A DNA stretch of 64,000 bases from Bacillota bacterium (GTDB taxonomy: Bacteria; Bacillota; Clostridia; Lachnospirales; Lachnospiraceae): the NCBI GenBank assembly GCA_023436225.1, contig JAEZKA010000105.1, forward strand, positions 1 to 64,000. Reading direction: 5' to 3'. Under the pieces are notes generated by a model, which saw nothing but the letters and a program-made list of their open reading frames with translations, made no database searches and had not been told where the DNA came from. The translations under genes and the position numbers were made by a program. Positions 1 through 8,661 of the stretch are shown one piece after another; position 1 is the first letter of the stretch, and every line of letters starts with the position of its first letter.

Positions 1-121
1 TGCCTACAGCTTCCTTCAGATTTAGCCTCACGGCTAACACCCTTGCTGTTCAGCTATACACTTCCCACTACCTAGGTGTGTTAGGGACTTTCACCCTTAA
101 GAGCCCGCCCATGGCGGGCAA
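1..121 (-). mobile_element. Group II intron, 5' end (continues past left edge)
   Basis: Read on the minus strand, this begins with a GC-rich hairpin (GCCCGCC/GGCGGGC) followed by GGGTGAAAGTCCC, CCTAGGTAGTGGGAA and AATCTGAAGGAAGC. These blocks are typical of domain I at the 5' end of bacterial group II introns. The intron would continue leftward out of the window, so its encoded reverse transcriptase and catalytic domains cannot be seen. It lies 3' of an intrinsic terminator hairpin, a placement known for some bacterial group II introns. The exact 5' splice boundary (about 120-123) is inferred, because the canonical GUGYG start is not clear here. Confidence 0.7.
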
Positions 122-125
122 ACCA

Positions 126-151
126 AAAAGGGCGGATCAATTTGATCCGCC
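126..151 (-). terminator. Intrinsic terminator after the SNF2 helicase gene
   Basis: A perfect 9-bp stem (GGCGGATCA/TGATCCGCC, 3-nt loop) is followed on the minus strand by CTTTTT. It lies about 170 bp downstream of the helicase stop codon and directly abuts the group II intron 5' end. Confidence 0.8.
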
Positions 152-322
152 TCTTTCTATATAAAGCATAAATCAAGTTTTGCTTCTATGCTATGTTTCT
201 CTCTTGTAGCATTTGACTCACATAGCATATTTAATCATAGATATCAACCTGTTAGATGAGTGCTTGAAGCTCTTTATCCCTGGAGCATATCTTCTTTTAG
301 TAAGCTATGATATTCCCTCCGC

Positions 323-3300
323 TTATCTCAAGAGCTCAAGTAGTTCTTCTCTGGTGAAGTTTCCGATATTCATACCTTCTCCACCGAGAACCTGCTCTGC
401 CAGATCCTTCTTCTTATCTTGAAGCTTCATAATATTTTCCTCAACCGTTCCCTGAACAATCAGCTTATACACACTGACTATATTCTTCTGTCCGATTCTG
501 TGGGCTCGATCCGTTGCCTGGTTCTGTACTGCCAGATTCCACCAGGGATCAAAATGGATTACTATGTCCGCAGATGTCAGATTAAGTCCCGTTCCACCAG
601 CCTTCAGTGATATACAAAAAACCGAAGTATCATCCTGATTAAAGGTCTCCACTAATCTGGTCCTGTTCTCTTTCGTAGTAGCACCTGTCAGAGAATAGAA
701 GCTAATATTCTCCATGATCAAACATTGCTGTAGACGCTCCAGCATCGAGGTGAACTGCGAAAACAGAAGGATTTTATGTCCACCGCTAACAGCATTTTGA
801 ATCAAATCCATACAAAGCTCCATCTTGGTAGAAACCGCAGTATAATCCTCGTATAACAGAGCTGGATCGCAGCAAAGCTGCCTTAGCTTGGTTAACTCAG
901 ACAGTAGCTGAAGCTTTGAATTCTTAAATTCTTCCTCTGATTGTTTCCCTAATAAGATTTGCAGCTTCTTAACATGGGCATCATACAGCTTCTGCTGCTC
1001 GCCCTGCATTTTCGCATAAATACTCTCCTCCAACTTCTCCGGCAGATCTGTAAGGACATCCTTCTTCAACCGGCGGAGTACAAAGGGTGTAATCATCCTT
1101 TGAAGCCGCCTTACTGCAGCTTCATCACCCTTCTGAATAATAGGAATCTCCAATTCATCACGGAATCTCTGATAGGAATACAGAAATCCAGGCATCAGGT
1201 AATCAAAGATACTCCATAGCTCACTTAATCTGTTTTCAATGGGGGTACCAGTCAACGCCAGCTTGAATCCGGAATTAATCTGCTTCACCGCTCTAGCAGC
1301 CTGTGTATTAAAATTCTTTATGTACTGTGCCTCATCAATTATCTGGCTATGAAATTTAATCTGATCATAATACTCGATATCTCTTTTTAGCAGGTCATAA
1401 GAGGTAATCAGAATATCCTTATTGCCCACACTCTGTATGACCTCCATGCGCTCCTGGGCGGTACCGACCACCATTCTCACAGTCAGTTGCGGAGCAAACC
1501 TACTTGTCTCAATCTTCCAGTTATAAACCAATGAAGCAGGGCATACAATCAATGCTCTTCGATTATCCTGGGGAGCTGCTTCAAGATATTCTGAAAGTAA
1601 GTAGCATATTACCTGGAGAGTCTTTCCCAGTCCCATATCGTCTGCCAGAATTCCACCAAAGCCGTTATGCTGCAGGGTCTTAATCCATAGATAACCTCTC
1701 TTCTGATACTCTCTCAGTACATTCTCCAGGCTGACCGGTATGTCGAAATCATTATCCTCCACCGTCTTCATATTACGAACCAGTGCTTTAAATTCCTTAT
1801 TTCTATTAACCGGCATGGAAGCTTTATCCCTAAGCTCGGCGTCCAGATACAGTGCCCTGAATCTAGGTATTTCAATGCTGCTTTGCTTTAGCTGTGTATC
1901 GGTCAGGTGAAGACCTTTTTTCAACTCAAGCAGGCTCTCAAGCTCCTCCCCTGTCACATTTACAAAATCACCATTCTTTAAGCGATAGAATTTCTTCTTC
2001 CTGTTATACTTTGAAAGTATCTCAAGCAACTGTTCTCTGGATATATCGTCAGAGGTCAGGCTCAAATTCATAACATCTCCTGTAATAGCAACACCAACCG
2101 ACACCTTAGGAGCAGAGATAATCTTCAAACGCTTCAGTGCCTCAGAGACAAATACCTCGCCGATCTCCTGTAGCCTAGAAATGCCATACATCAGAAAATT
2201 ATAAAGCTTGTCCTCATCCTCAGCCACAACCATTACGCTTTCTTTATCATCATAAGCATTACACAAAGAGGAAACCAGTCTCTTGACTTCTGCCTCCTTA
2301 ACTTGATCTCTCAGCTGCAGCTGATTATGATTTGCATAAATGTTATATTGCTTCTCTCCATAGATTGCCATTACCCTACAGGTAATAAAGTCCCTCTGAG
2401 GAGCATCCAGATATATCTCAAAGCTAACCGGTAGTACCCCATAATCCTTTTCATCAAAATTTTCACGAGTACATTCAAAATATTGCTCCAGAACCGGAAG
2501 AAGCTCCCTGCAAAACACAGGTACATCCTCCCTCTGAAGGACTACGGTTCGAGTGGGAATGTCAGCCATACATTTCAAAAAATCCCATATAGGTTCCAAA
2601 TAATGATGAGGTGTCCTATATATTCTTTGGTCATGAAAATAAATATTGCTATAATTTCCTTGAAAACCAAACAGATAGTTAATCTTAACCTGAATCCCAT
2701 TGGATATTCCGGTTATGGTCATTCGTCTGGGAGGATTATTCTCCGCCAAGCGCCACTCACTTTCCCCTAAGTCATTCACATCAGCCAGTATTGTGCCTGT
2801 ACTGATTGCCTCCAGCACCTCCTCCAAATCGGAGGGGAGCAATGGGATCGCCCTTAGCTTTGGACAAGAATAACCGTAGGAATATCCATAGTAGGAGGAT
2901 TGTATATAACGATTCTTATTACGTTGCACCCATCTGCGTAGAAATTGAACCAGCGGCCTGCTCTCCGGAAGGAAATGCTCTATCGTATGTATGAACTGCA
3001 ATTTCTGTCCATAACGAACATTCTCCCTATTCTCCAGTGCACGATCCAATTCGAATACGTCCTTGAGAACATACCTTTGTGAGCTTCCTATCCGGAATTC
3101 AAGCTGTAGTTGATTGGCTGTACACCGTAATATTGGCTCCAGGCATACCTGACCATAATTGGAGGTGGGAAGCAGATCTAGGGTCCTTCTCCTGATATGG
3201 TCAGTCAGTAATTGCTTCATAGCAGGCGTCGTCTGCAGCTGCTTTTGAACCGTGGCCACCTTAGCTTTGCTCTGTGGCTGTACCGCGGCTGTCTTGCTCT

Positions 3301-3676
3301 CATAGCTGCCCTTCATGGATTTCAGCATTTCTAAAGCATTATTTCGCTCTAAAGTGAGCTTCATCTGAGTATCTTTTCGATCATTATATTTAATATATTC
3401 CATAAGCGTAGCTACACAATGCTTGCAAATTCCGTTATAGCTTTCAAAAGCCGGACACTCGCAGTGAATATCCATGATTTTATCAGCTTTTATATCATAA
3501 TCCACTGTTACTTCATATTGGTTCCTACCGCTTCCCTTGACATTAGCCTTGATATAGTCCATCTCTTCGTCTTTGTCAACGATAAAATCCTTTATATGAT
3601 TCAATAGGTAGATCCTCTCTCCTTTTTCAAAGGAGGCAGCATTGGTCTTCTTTCGAATCACTGCTTTTGTTAACAT
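323..3676 (-). CDS. SWIM zinc-finger SNF2-family helicase
   Basis: A 1117-residue DEAD/DEAH-like superfamily 2 protein. Near the N-terminus (residues 72-87) is a SWIM zinc finger, CxC followed by CxHC (CEC...CKHC). The C-terminal half has the SNF2 ATPase motifs in order: Walker A in DDMGLGKT, the DEAQ box in IIDEAQYIKN, LTGTPIENRLSELW, GGTGLNLTSAD and the motif VI region QATDRAHRIGQ. Such proteins are predicted ATP-dependent DNA translocases acting on protein-DNA complexes; the bacterial role is poorly defined. The gene stands alone, with a terminator downstream and 44 bp to the lipid kinase gene upstream. Family assignment is sure, biological role is not. Confidence 0.93.
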   Translation of the reverse strand: MLTKAVIRKKTNAASFEKGERIYLLNHIKDFIVDKDEEMDYIKANVKGSGRNQYEVTVDYDIKADKIMDIHCECPAFESYNGICKHCVATLMEYIKYNDRKDTQMKLTLERNNALEMLKSMKGSYESKTAAVQPQSKAKVATVQKQLQTTPAMKQLLTDHIRRRTLDLLPTSNYGQVCLEPILRCTANQLQLEFRIGSSQRYVLKDVFELDRALENRENVRYGQKLQFIHTIEHFLPESRPLVQFLRRWVQRNKNRYIQSSYYGYSYGYSCPKLRAIPLLPSDLEEVLEAISTGTILADVNDLGESEWRLAENNPPRRMTITGISNGIQVKINYLFGFQGNYSNIYFHDQRIYRTPHHYLEPIWDFLKCMADIPTRTVVLQREDVPVFCRELLPVLEQYFECTRENFDEKDYGVLPVSFEIYLDAPQRDFITCRVMAIYGEKQYNIYANHNQLQLRDQVKEAEVKRLVSSLCNAYDDKESVMVVAEDEDKLYNFLMYGISRLQEIGEVFVSEALKRLKIISAPKVSVGVAITGDVMNLSLTSDDISREQLLEILSKYNRKKKFYRLKNGDFVNVTGEELESLLELKKGLHLTDTQLKQSSIEIPRFRALYLDAELRDKASMPVNRNKEFKALVRNMKTVEDNDFDIPVSLENVLREYQKRGYLWIKTLQHNGFGGILADDMGLGKTLQVICYLLSEYLEAAPQDNRRALIVCPASLVYNWKIETSRFAPQLTVRMVVGTAQERMEVIQSVGNKDILITSYDLLKRDIEYYDQIKFHSQIIDEAQYIKNFNTQAARAVKQINSGFKLALTGTPIENRLSELWSIFDYLMPGFLYSYQRFRDELEIPIIQKGDEAAVRRLQRMITPFVLRRLKKDVLTDLPEKLEESIYAKMQGEQQKLYDAHVKKLQILLGKQSEEEFKNSKLQLLSELTKLRQLCCDPALLYEDYTAVSTKMELCMDLIQNAVSGGHKILLFSQFTSMLERLQQCLIMENISFYSLTGATTKENRTRLVETFNQDDTSVFCISLKAGGTGLNLTSADIVIHFDPWWNLAVQNQATDRAHRIGQKNIVSVYKLIVQGTVEENIMKLQDKKKDLAEQVLGGEGMNIGNFTREELLELLR

Positions 3677-3720
3677 ATCATATCCCCGCTATCTGACGTT
3701 CTCCCTGCGAATTGCCCCTG

Positions 3721-4659
3721 CTATTTGTTGTTCAAAGAAATGCTTTTCTTCATCCCCTGTCCGCAGGTATCATGTAGTGAATTACATATAATCTTGATTG
3801 CTTTATTACAATTTGTGATCTCAACGTGATCATATGCCCCGCCATATTCGCCGTCCAGAGTCCACTCCATCTTATCAGAGGAAATAGTAAGGTTTGGTGC
3901 CTGAATATAGTACATTAGACTTTCATTAATCTTATAATTAATTAAAGAGCTGACAATCATCTCCAGCTCGATAATATTCTTAGGCATCTTCACCAGTAGT
4001 AGTTCAAATAGGCCGTCATCCAGACTTGTCTTCTCATAATTCAAGTTCTTAAAACCACCTATGTAGAGTGAGTTAGTAACCAGACCGATTAAAAATTCCT
4101 CCTCAACCACCTTATCACCATATTGAACTCGAATTAATCTAGGTTTCAGATCGGACAACTTTTTAATGCCTTCCAGATAATAAGCAAGGTTACCAATCAT
4201 ATTCTTATTCTTCTGCGAGGTAGTATACGAAATATCCGTAAAGGCTCCAAAGGCTGCAACATAGATGAAATATTTATCATTGAACCTACCGATATCCATG
4301 GAATATGGACTGCCGGACATAACAACACGAGCCGCATTCATGATATTTCTACTAATCTTGAAGCTATGACCGACATCATTCATAGACCCAGCCGGAATAA
4401 GCCCAATCGGAACAACTCTGTTCGCCTTCAGCATTCCAGAAATCACTTCATTGAGAGTACCATCCCCACCGGCAACAACCAGAAGATCATATTGATCAGG
4501 TTCCTTCATGACAATATTAGTTGCATCCCCCTTCTGCTGAGTCGGGTGTACCTGCACACGATATCCATGCTTAATAAAGCAATCTACGATATCGAATAGC
4601 TTGCTCTTAAGTCTTCCTCTTCCCGCTGTCGGATTAAAAACGAATAGAAGCTTCTTCAT
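3721..4659 (-). CDS. Diacylglycerol kinase-family lipid kinase (YegS/DgkB type)
   Basis: A 312-residue soluble lipid kinase. The N-terminus has the nucleotide-binding FVFNPTAGRG motif, followed by VVAGGDGTLNEVISG, the GGDG catalytic signature of the DAGK catalytic domain, then IPAGSMNDVGHSF. Family members phosphorylate diacylglycerol or related lipids to recycle them into phospholipid synthesis; the exact lipid here is not known. The start was placed at the ATG at 4659 because GGGAGG lies 7 nt upstream. A longer GTG-initiated reading would put that ribosome binding site inside the protein. The downstream gene is the SNF2 helicase. No functional link is evident. Confidence 0.9.
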   Translation of the reverse strand: MKKLLFVFNPTAGRGRLKSKLFDIVDCFIKHGYRVQVHPTQQKGDATNIVMKEPDQYDLLVVAGGDGTLNEVISGMLKANRVVPIGLIPAGSMNDVGHSFKISRNIMNAARVVMSGSPYSMDIGRFNDKYFIYVAAFGAFTDISYTTSQKNKNMIGNLAYYLEGIKKLSDLKPRLIRVQYGDKVVEEEFLIGLVTNSLYIGGFKNLNYEKTSLDDGLFELLLVKMPKNIIELEMIVSSLINYKINESLMYYIQAPNLTISSDKMEWTLDGEYGGAYDHVEITNCNKAIKIICNSLHDTCGQGMKKSISLNNK

Positions 4660-4710
4660 GAGGTTACCTCCCACTCCGATCAGAAATCTGTTCTTATTAT
4701 TGTATATCGG

Positions 4711-4860
4711 TATTCTGATTAATAATCAGTATTCTTATCATTATATTTGTTCTTAATTTTGTCGGCATTGTAATGATATCAATATACTTGTTCAATCAGT
4801 ATTTTGGTTAAATTAGTATGCTGATTCTATCAGTGTCATAATTCTATCAGTGTTCTGATT
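4711..4860. repeat. AT-rich spacer with short direct and inverted repeats
   Basis: The spacer between the rmlC-like gene and the lipid kinase repeats variants of ATTCTGATTA and CTATCAGT. It includes a near-perfect palindrome CTGATTAATAATCAG at 4715-4729 and two exact 12-bp copies of TTCTATCAGTGT at 4825 and 4842 (17-bp period). No reading frame or RNA gene is evident. Confidence 0.5.
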
Positions 4861-4876
4861 ATCCTACCGTGGTATT

Positions 4877-5428
4877 TTAATACACAAAATCGATATCGCT
4901 ATCGCGATATAGAGGAGCGGACGCATCCTTCTCCGAAACGATGGGATTGTCAATGCCCCAATGAATACCCAGCTCCGGATCATTCCAATATATGGAGCGA
5001 TCCGCCTCTTTATTATAATAATTATCAACTTTATATAAGAATTCTACATCCTCAGTCAGGGTTAGAAAACCATGCAGAAATCCTCTGGGAACCAGCAACT
5101 GCTTATGGTTCTCTGCTGATAATTCCACAGAAATCCACTTCATATAAGTAGGAGACCCCTTACGAACATCCACTACAAAATCCATGATTGCTCCTCTGGT
5201 ACATCGAACCAGCTTAGCCTGAGCAGCCTCTCCCTTCTGGCAGTGAAGTCCTCTGAGGGTACCCTTTGCGGCAGAAAATGAGTGATTGTCCTGTACAAAG
5301 CTATAGTTCAGCCCATGCTCCTGCATCGTACGCTCTGCCCAGCTCTCAATAAACCATCCTCTGTGGTCACCGTGTACCTCAGGTTCTAGAATGAATACAT
5401 CTTTTAAGTTTGTGGTAATTACTTTCAT
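4877..5428 (-). CDS. rfbC: dTDP-4-dehydrorhamnose 3,5-epimerase
   Basis: A 183-residue cupin-fold epimerase of the RmlC/RfbC family. It would convert dTDP-4-dehydro-6-deoxyglucose to dTDP-4-dehydrorhamnose in the cytoplasm, the third step of dTDP-rhamnose synthesis. Visible family features are DHRGWFIESW, the catalytic-histidine segment LRGLHCQKG, VDVRKGSPTY and the VPRGFLHGF block. Length is normal. The start at 5428 follows GGAG at a good distance; a TTG 12 nt upstream lies before that site and is unlikely. The partner genes rmlA, rmlB and rmlD are not in this window, so the other steps must be encoded elsewhere. It sits at the 3' edge of the polysaccharide locus. Confidence 0.92.
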   Translation of the reverse strand: MKVITTNLKDVFILEPEVHGDHRGWFIESWAERTMQEHGLNYSFVQDNHSFSAAKGTLRGLHCQKGEAAQAKLVRCTRGAIMDFVVDVRKGSPTYMKWISVELSAENHKQLLVPRGFLHGFLTLTEDVEFLYKVDNYYNKEADRSIYWNDPELGIHWGIDNPIVSEKDASAPLYRDSDIDFVY

Positions 5429-5617
5429 GTTATTCTCCAATTGTAAAATAAATAACTGTTACCAATTATTAAGTCAATCCCATTATTGTGAACTGAGATA
5501 AGACCTACTTATTTAAGCCTTGTTACCTACTCATAAACATTATAGTGATCTAGAATATATACTATATACAAGTTTGCCATTAATTCTTATCTCATTAATA
5601 ATATTAAATGTTTAACA

Positions 5618-5653
5618 AAGTCCATGGATTTCATAATTGAAAATCATGGACTT
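5618..5653 (-). terminator. Hairpin downstream of the Wzz-like gene
   Basis: Inverted repeat AAGTCCAT...ATGGACTT with additional GATTT/AAATC pairing, about 13 bp with one bulged base. It lies about 245 bp after the Wzz-like stop. The minus-strand tail is only TTGTTAAA, so this is a weak or bidirectional terminator candidate. The rest of 5429-5898 is AT-rich with no supported gene. Confidence 0.4.
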
Positions 5654-5898
5654 CTCTATGATAGATGATATAACCAAATTTGATCATCTCTTATTTAATT
5701 TACAATATTTTGCCTTCAGAAACCTTTAGCAAATGTTGGCTGTAATTCGACTTCCCATAATGACTGGCTGCTTCTATCAGCTTCTCCTTAATAATCCATC
5801 CGTTTATGTAAGCAATTTCTTCAATTACAGAATTCTGAATGCCCTGACGTTTTTCTATTACCCTAACGTAATGCTATTCTACTCTGGTTTATGTACAA

Positions 5899-6906
5899 TT
5901 ATAGTTCATCCTTCCAGTATGCCTGGAACAAGGCATAAACCATACCTACCATCCCTCCAAATACTGCACCAATTATAACATTTTTTGAGACGCTTGGATT
6001 GCTTTTCCTTGTAGGTGCCACCAATTCAGAAGGCATGAATATATTGGAGTCCACTATGCTGACTAGATCAATAGTGATATCCTTATTATCGTTTTCAATA
6101 GACTCTTTCTCTTGTTCTAATTGAGATAGGTATTGTTTTTTAATATTAATTGTTCTAGTCAGTTCATTAATCGTCTGTTGATTGAGAATAACATCCGCTT
6201 CCACTTTTACATAATTAGGATTGATAGTGTCTTCTGGAAGAATATAACTTCCATTCTTGCCAATATAATCAATTACATCCAGATTCACTGACTTATATTC
6301 TCTTGTAATCTGATCCAAAAGTTTTTGGTTTGCTTTTAATGCCTCCTGCTCCTTAGTTAAGGTTGTCTCCAGGTCAACCAACTCAATAGAGAAATTATTA
6401 TAGAAATAATTAACAGTCCGTTCCTTTACCATAATATCGATAAAATCAATATAATTATTATATAGTGTATTAGCCAAACGAAGAGATTCTTCAGGGGTAG
6501 AGGCTTCTACTATAACAGAAAAACTGGTTGTATCTTTATCTCCCTCTTGGATTGCTATCCTATCACTAAGTTTTTCAATAGTAACTTTCTTATTAAACTC
6601 CATATCCTCAATCGTATTTAATAACACCTCGTTGCTTTTTAGCAAGTGAAGATATTGATCTTTAGTGGAAAGTGGGAGTACATAATCTCCATATTTTGTG
6701 TGATATGTCTCAGGCATACTAATAATAATATTTACCCTAGTATTGTAAACTGGAGGGATAAAGAACACACTTACCATTCCAACTATTACAGCAAATAACA
6801 CTGTTAAACTAATAATACTATATTTCTTTTTCTGAAAGATTCTTATAAGAGTCCTCAATGTAATTCCATTTCCAATGTAGTTGTTTCTACTCTGATTAGT
6901 ATTCAT
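5899..6906 (-). CDS. Wzz/YveK-type polysaccharide chain-length regulator
   Basis: A membrane protein of 335 residues with the Wzz architecture. A cytoplasmic N-terminus is followed by a first membrane helix (about residues 33-52), a long external part with coiled-coil character (about 170-260), a proline-containing stretch (VAPTRKSNPSVSKN) and a second helix near the C-terminus. The family controls chain length in Wzy-dependent polysaccharide export. In Firmicutes it usually partners a separate tyrosine kinase, which is not seen here. The ATG at 6906 is preferred over 6912 because AAGGAAGGG then has a 7-nt spacing. It is the last intact gene of the exopolysaccharide run, next to a decayed gene. 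Confidence 0.85.
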   Translation of the reverse strand: MNTNQSRNNYIGNGITLRTLIRIFQKKKYSIISLTVLFAVIVGMVSVFFIPPVYNTRVNIIISMPETYHTKYGDYVLPLSTKDQYLHLLKSNEVLLNTIEDMEFNKKVTIEKLSDRIAIQEGDKDTTSFSVIVEASTPEESLRLANTLYNNYIDFIDIMVKERTVNYFYNNFSIELVDLETTLTKEQEALKANQKLLDQITREYKSVNLDVIDYIGKNGSYILPEDTINPNYVKVEADVILNQQTINELTRTINIKKQYLSQLEQEKESIENDNKDITIDLVSIVDSNIFMPSELVAPTRKSNPSVSKNVIIGAVFGGMVGMVYALFQAYWKDEL

Positions 6907-7046
6907 TAACATGCCCTTCCTTCTTATATATCATTTGCATTAATTAGCCAAAACTCAAACAGCTATACAATATACTAAGCAATTATAACAATTTAGATTA
7001 TATTATTCAATAGACAAATCCCTAATAATATCTGTAATAATACAAT

Positions 7047-7371
7047 TTATGTATAACTATACTTTTCGCTCGTAACAAGAATATCATCAAAGATAAAACG
7101 AAAGTAAACGTCATCTTGAAGAACATCTACATCAACATTTTGCTCGTAAAGTGTCTAGCTATATCCAATACAAAATTATTGGAAGAATAAGAAGTGCTTT
7201 AGAGCCAAAGTATCTTTTATACCGAAAGTATACAAACATAAAAAATAGGACTATAATGATGTAAAATAAAATTCTTGTGTTAAAAACAGAGGCTCTTGCA
7301 CCAAAAGAAGTGATGCCAAGCTTTGTAAATAACGCCATTAGATAATACACCAGTGGAGTGTTGCGTACATA
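7047..7371 (-). pseudogene. Remnant of a polytopic membrane glycosyltransferase
   Basis: Two reading-frame pieces lie back to back. The first (about 7156-7371) encodes NTPLVYYLMALFTKLG followed by two hydrophobic helices. This resembles the conserved PPLYYLL loop and following helices of GT-C/PMT-family membrane glycosyltransferases. It stops after YWI. In the next frame, starting right at that stop, a second piece (7047-7150) has coding character (YEQNVDVDVLQDDVYFRFIF, ending EKYSYT). The simplest reading is a gene with a large internal deletion and frameshift. The N-terminus is cut off right after the stop codon of the UDP-glucose dehydrogenase gene. The family call for this short piece is tentative. 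Confidence 0.55.
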
Positions 7372-7377
7372 TCAGCA

Positions 7378-8616
7378 TCAATCTCTCTGGAAGATATCTC
7401 TTGTATATACCTTTTCCTTAACATCATCCAGAGAAACATCATATCTGTTTGCGATAATAGCATCACACTTTTGCTTAAATAACTCTAGATCATTTATAAT
7501 TTTGCTTCCAAAAAAGGTATTCCCATCCTCTAGGGTAGGCTCATATACTACCACCTCTGCACCTTTGGCTTTAATTCTCTTCATTACTCCTTGTATAGAT
7601 GACTGACGGAAGTTATCCGATGATGATTTCATTGTTAAACGATATACACCTACTGTACATATTTTTTCCACTTCTTTATTATAATCAATATGATTATAAT
7701 AATCATAATAACCAGCCATGTTTAAAACACGATCTGCAATAAAGTCCTTACGAGTTCTATTACTTTCCACAATCGCTTCAATTAGATTTTCTGGAACATC
7801 TTGATAATTTGCTAGCAGTTGCTTAGTATCTTTTGGCAAGCAATAACCACCATATCCAAAAGATGGATTATTGTAATGATTTCCTATTCGCGGATCAAGA
7901 CAAACACCCTCAATAATATCCTTAGCATTTAATCCCTTTAACTCAGCATAAGTATCTAGTTCATTAAAATAGCTTACCCTTAAAGCCAAGTATGTATTAG
8001 CAAATAATTTCACAGCCTCCGCCTCGGTGAAACCCATATAAAGCGTGTCAATATTTTCTTTGATAGCACCTTTTTGTAGTACTTCAGCAAATATACGTGA
8101 TGCCTCAATTAATCGTTCATCCTCTAGATCCGTTCCCACAATGATACGAGAAGGATAAAGATTATCATACAATGCTTTTGATTCCCTTAAAAATTCGGGG
8201 CTAAAAATTATATTAGATGAATTATATTTCTTTCTGACATGATTTGTGAAGCCCACCGGAATAGTTGATTTGATAACCATAATCGCATCTTTATTACATT
8301 GCATCACTTGCTTTATTACTGCCTCAACAGAAGATGTGTCAAAGAAATTTTGTGCACTATCATAATTAGTTGGAACAGCAATAATTACATAATCTGCATC
8401 TTTGTAAGCTGTTTCTGCATCTAGAGTCGCTCTTAGGTTCAATTTTTTCTCAGAAAGATATTTTTCAATATAGTCATCTTTGATAGGAGATATACCGTTA
8501 TTTATCAATTCTACTTTTTCAGGTATTATATCCACTGCAACTATTTCATGATGTTGTGCTAATAGTACTGCCAAAGACAAACCAACATATCCTGTTCCTG
8601 CTATTGTAATTTTCAT
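7378..8616 (-). CDS. UDP-glucose 6-dehydrogenase family
   Basis: A 412-residue member of the UDP-glucose/GDP-mannose dehydrogenase family. It has the N-terminal NAD-binding GTGYVGLSLA motif, VIIAVPTNYD, STIPVGFT, SPEFLRESKA and FGYGGYCLPKDTKQL, which contains the catalytic cysteine. The enzyme oxidises UDP-glucose twice to UDP-glucuronate, a donor for acidic polysaccharides. The residues are closer to Ugd enzymes that use UDP-glucose than to GDP-mannose dehydrogenase, but substrate cannot be proved by reading. The start at 8616 follows GAGGAG by 10 nt. The upstream gene is the flippase, 45 bp away, and expression as part of the same operon is likely. Confidence 0.9.
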   Translation of the reverse strand: MKITIAGTGYVGLSLAVLLAQHHEIVAVDIIPEKVELINNGISPIKDDYIEKYLSEKKLNLRATLDAETAYKDADYVIIAVPTNYDSAQNFFDTSSVEAVIKQVMQCNKDAIMVIKSTIPVGFTNHVRKKYNSSNIIFSPEFLRESKALYDNLYPSRIIVGTDLEDERLIEASRIFAEVLQKGAIKENIDTLYMGFTEAEAVKLFANTYLALRVSYFNELDTYAELKGLNAKDIIEGVCLDPRIGNHYNNPSFGYGGYCLPKDTKQLLANYQDVPENLIEAIVESNRTRKDFIADRVLNMAGYYDYYNHIDYNKEVEKICTVGVYRLTMKSSSDNFRQSSIQGVMKRIKAKGAEVVVYEPTLEDGNTFFGSKIINDLELFKQKCDAIIANRYDVSLDDVKEKVYTRDIFQRD

Positions 8617-8661
8617 ACTATTGTTACTCCTCAAATTTTTTCTTTATAATCATACCAAATT

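Noticed and set aside
7159..7350. Independent 63-residue membrane protein
   Set aside because: The frame extends upstream into NTPL with glycosyltransferase-like sequence, and a second coding-like piece follows in another frame. A remnant explains this better.
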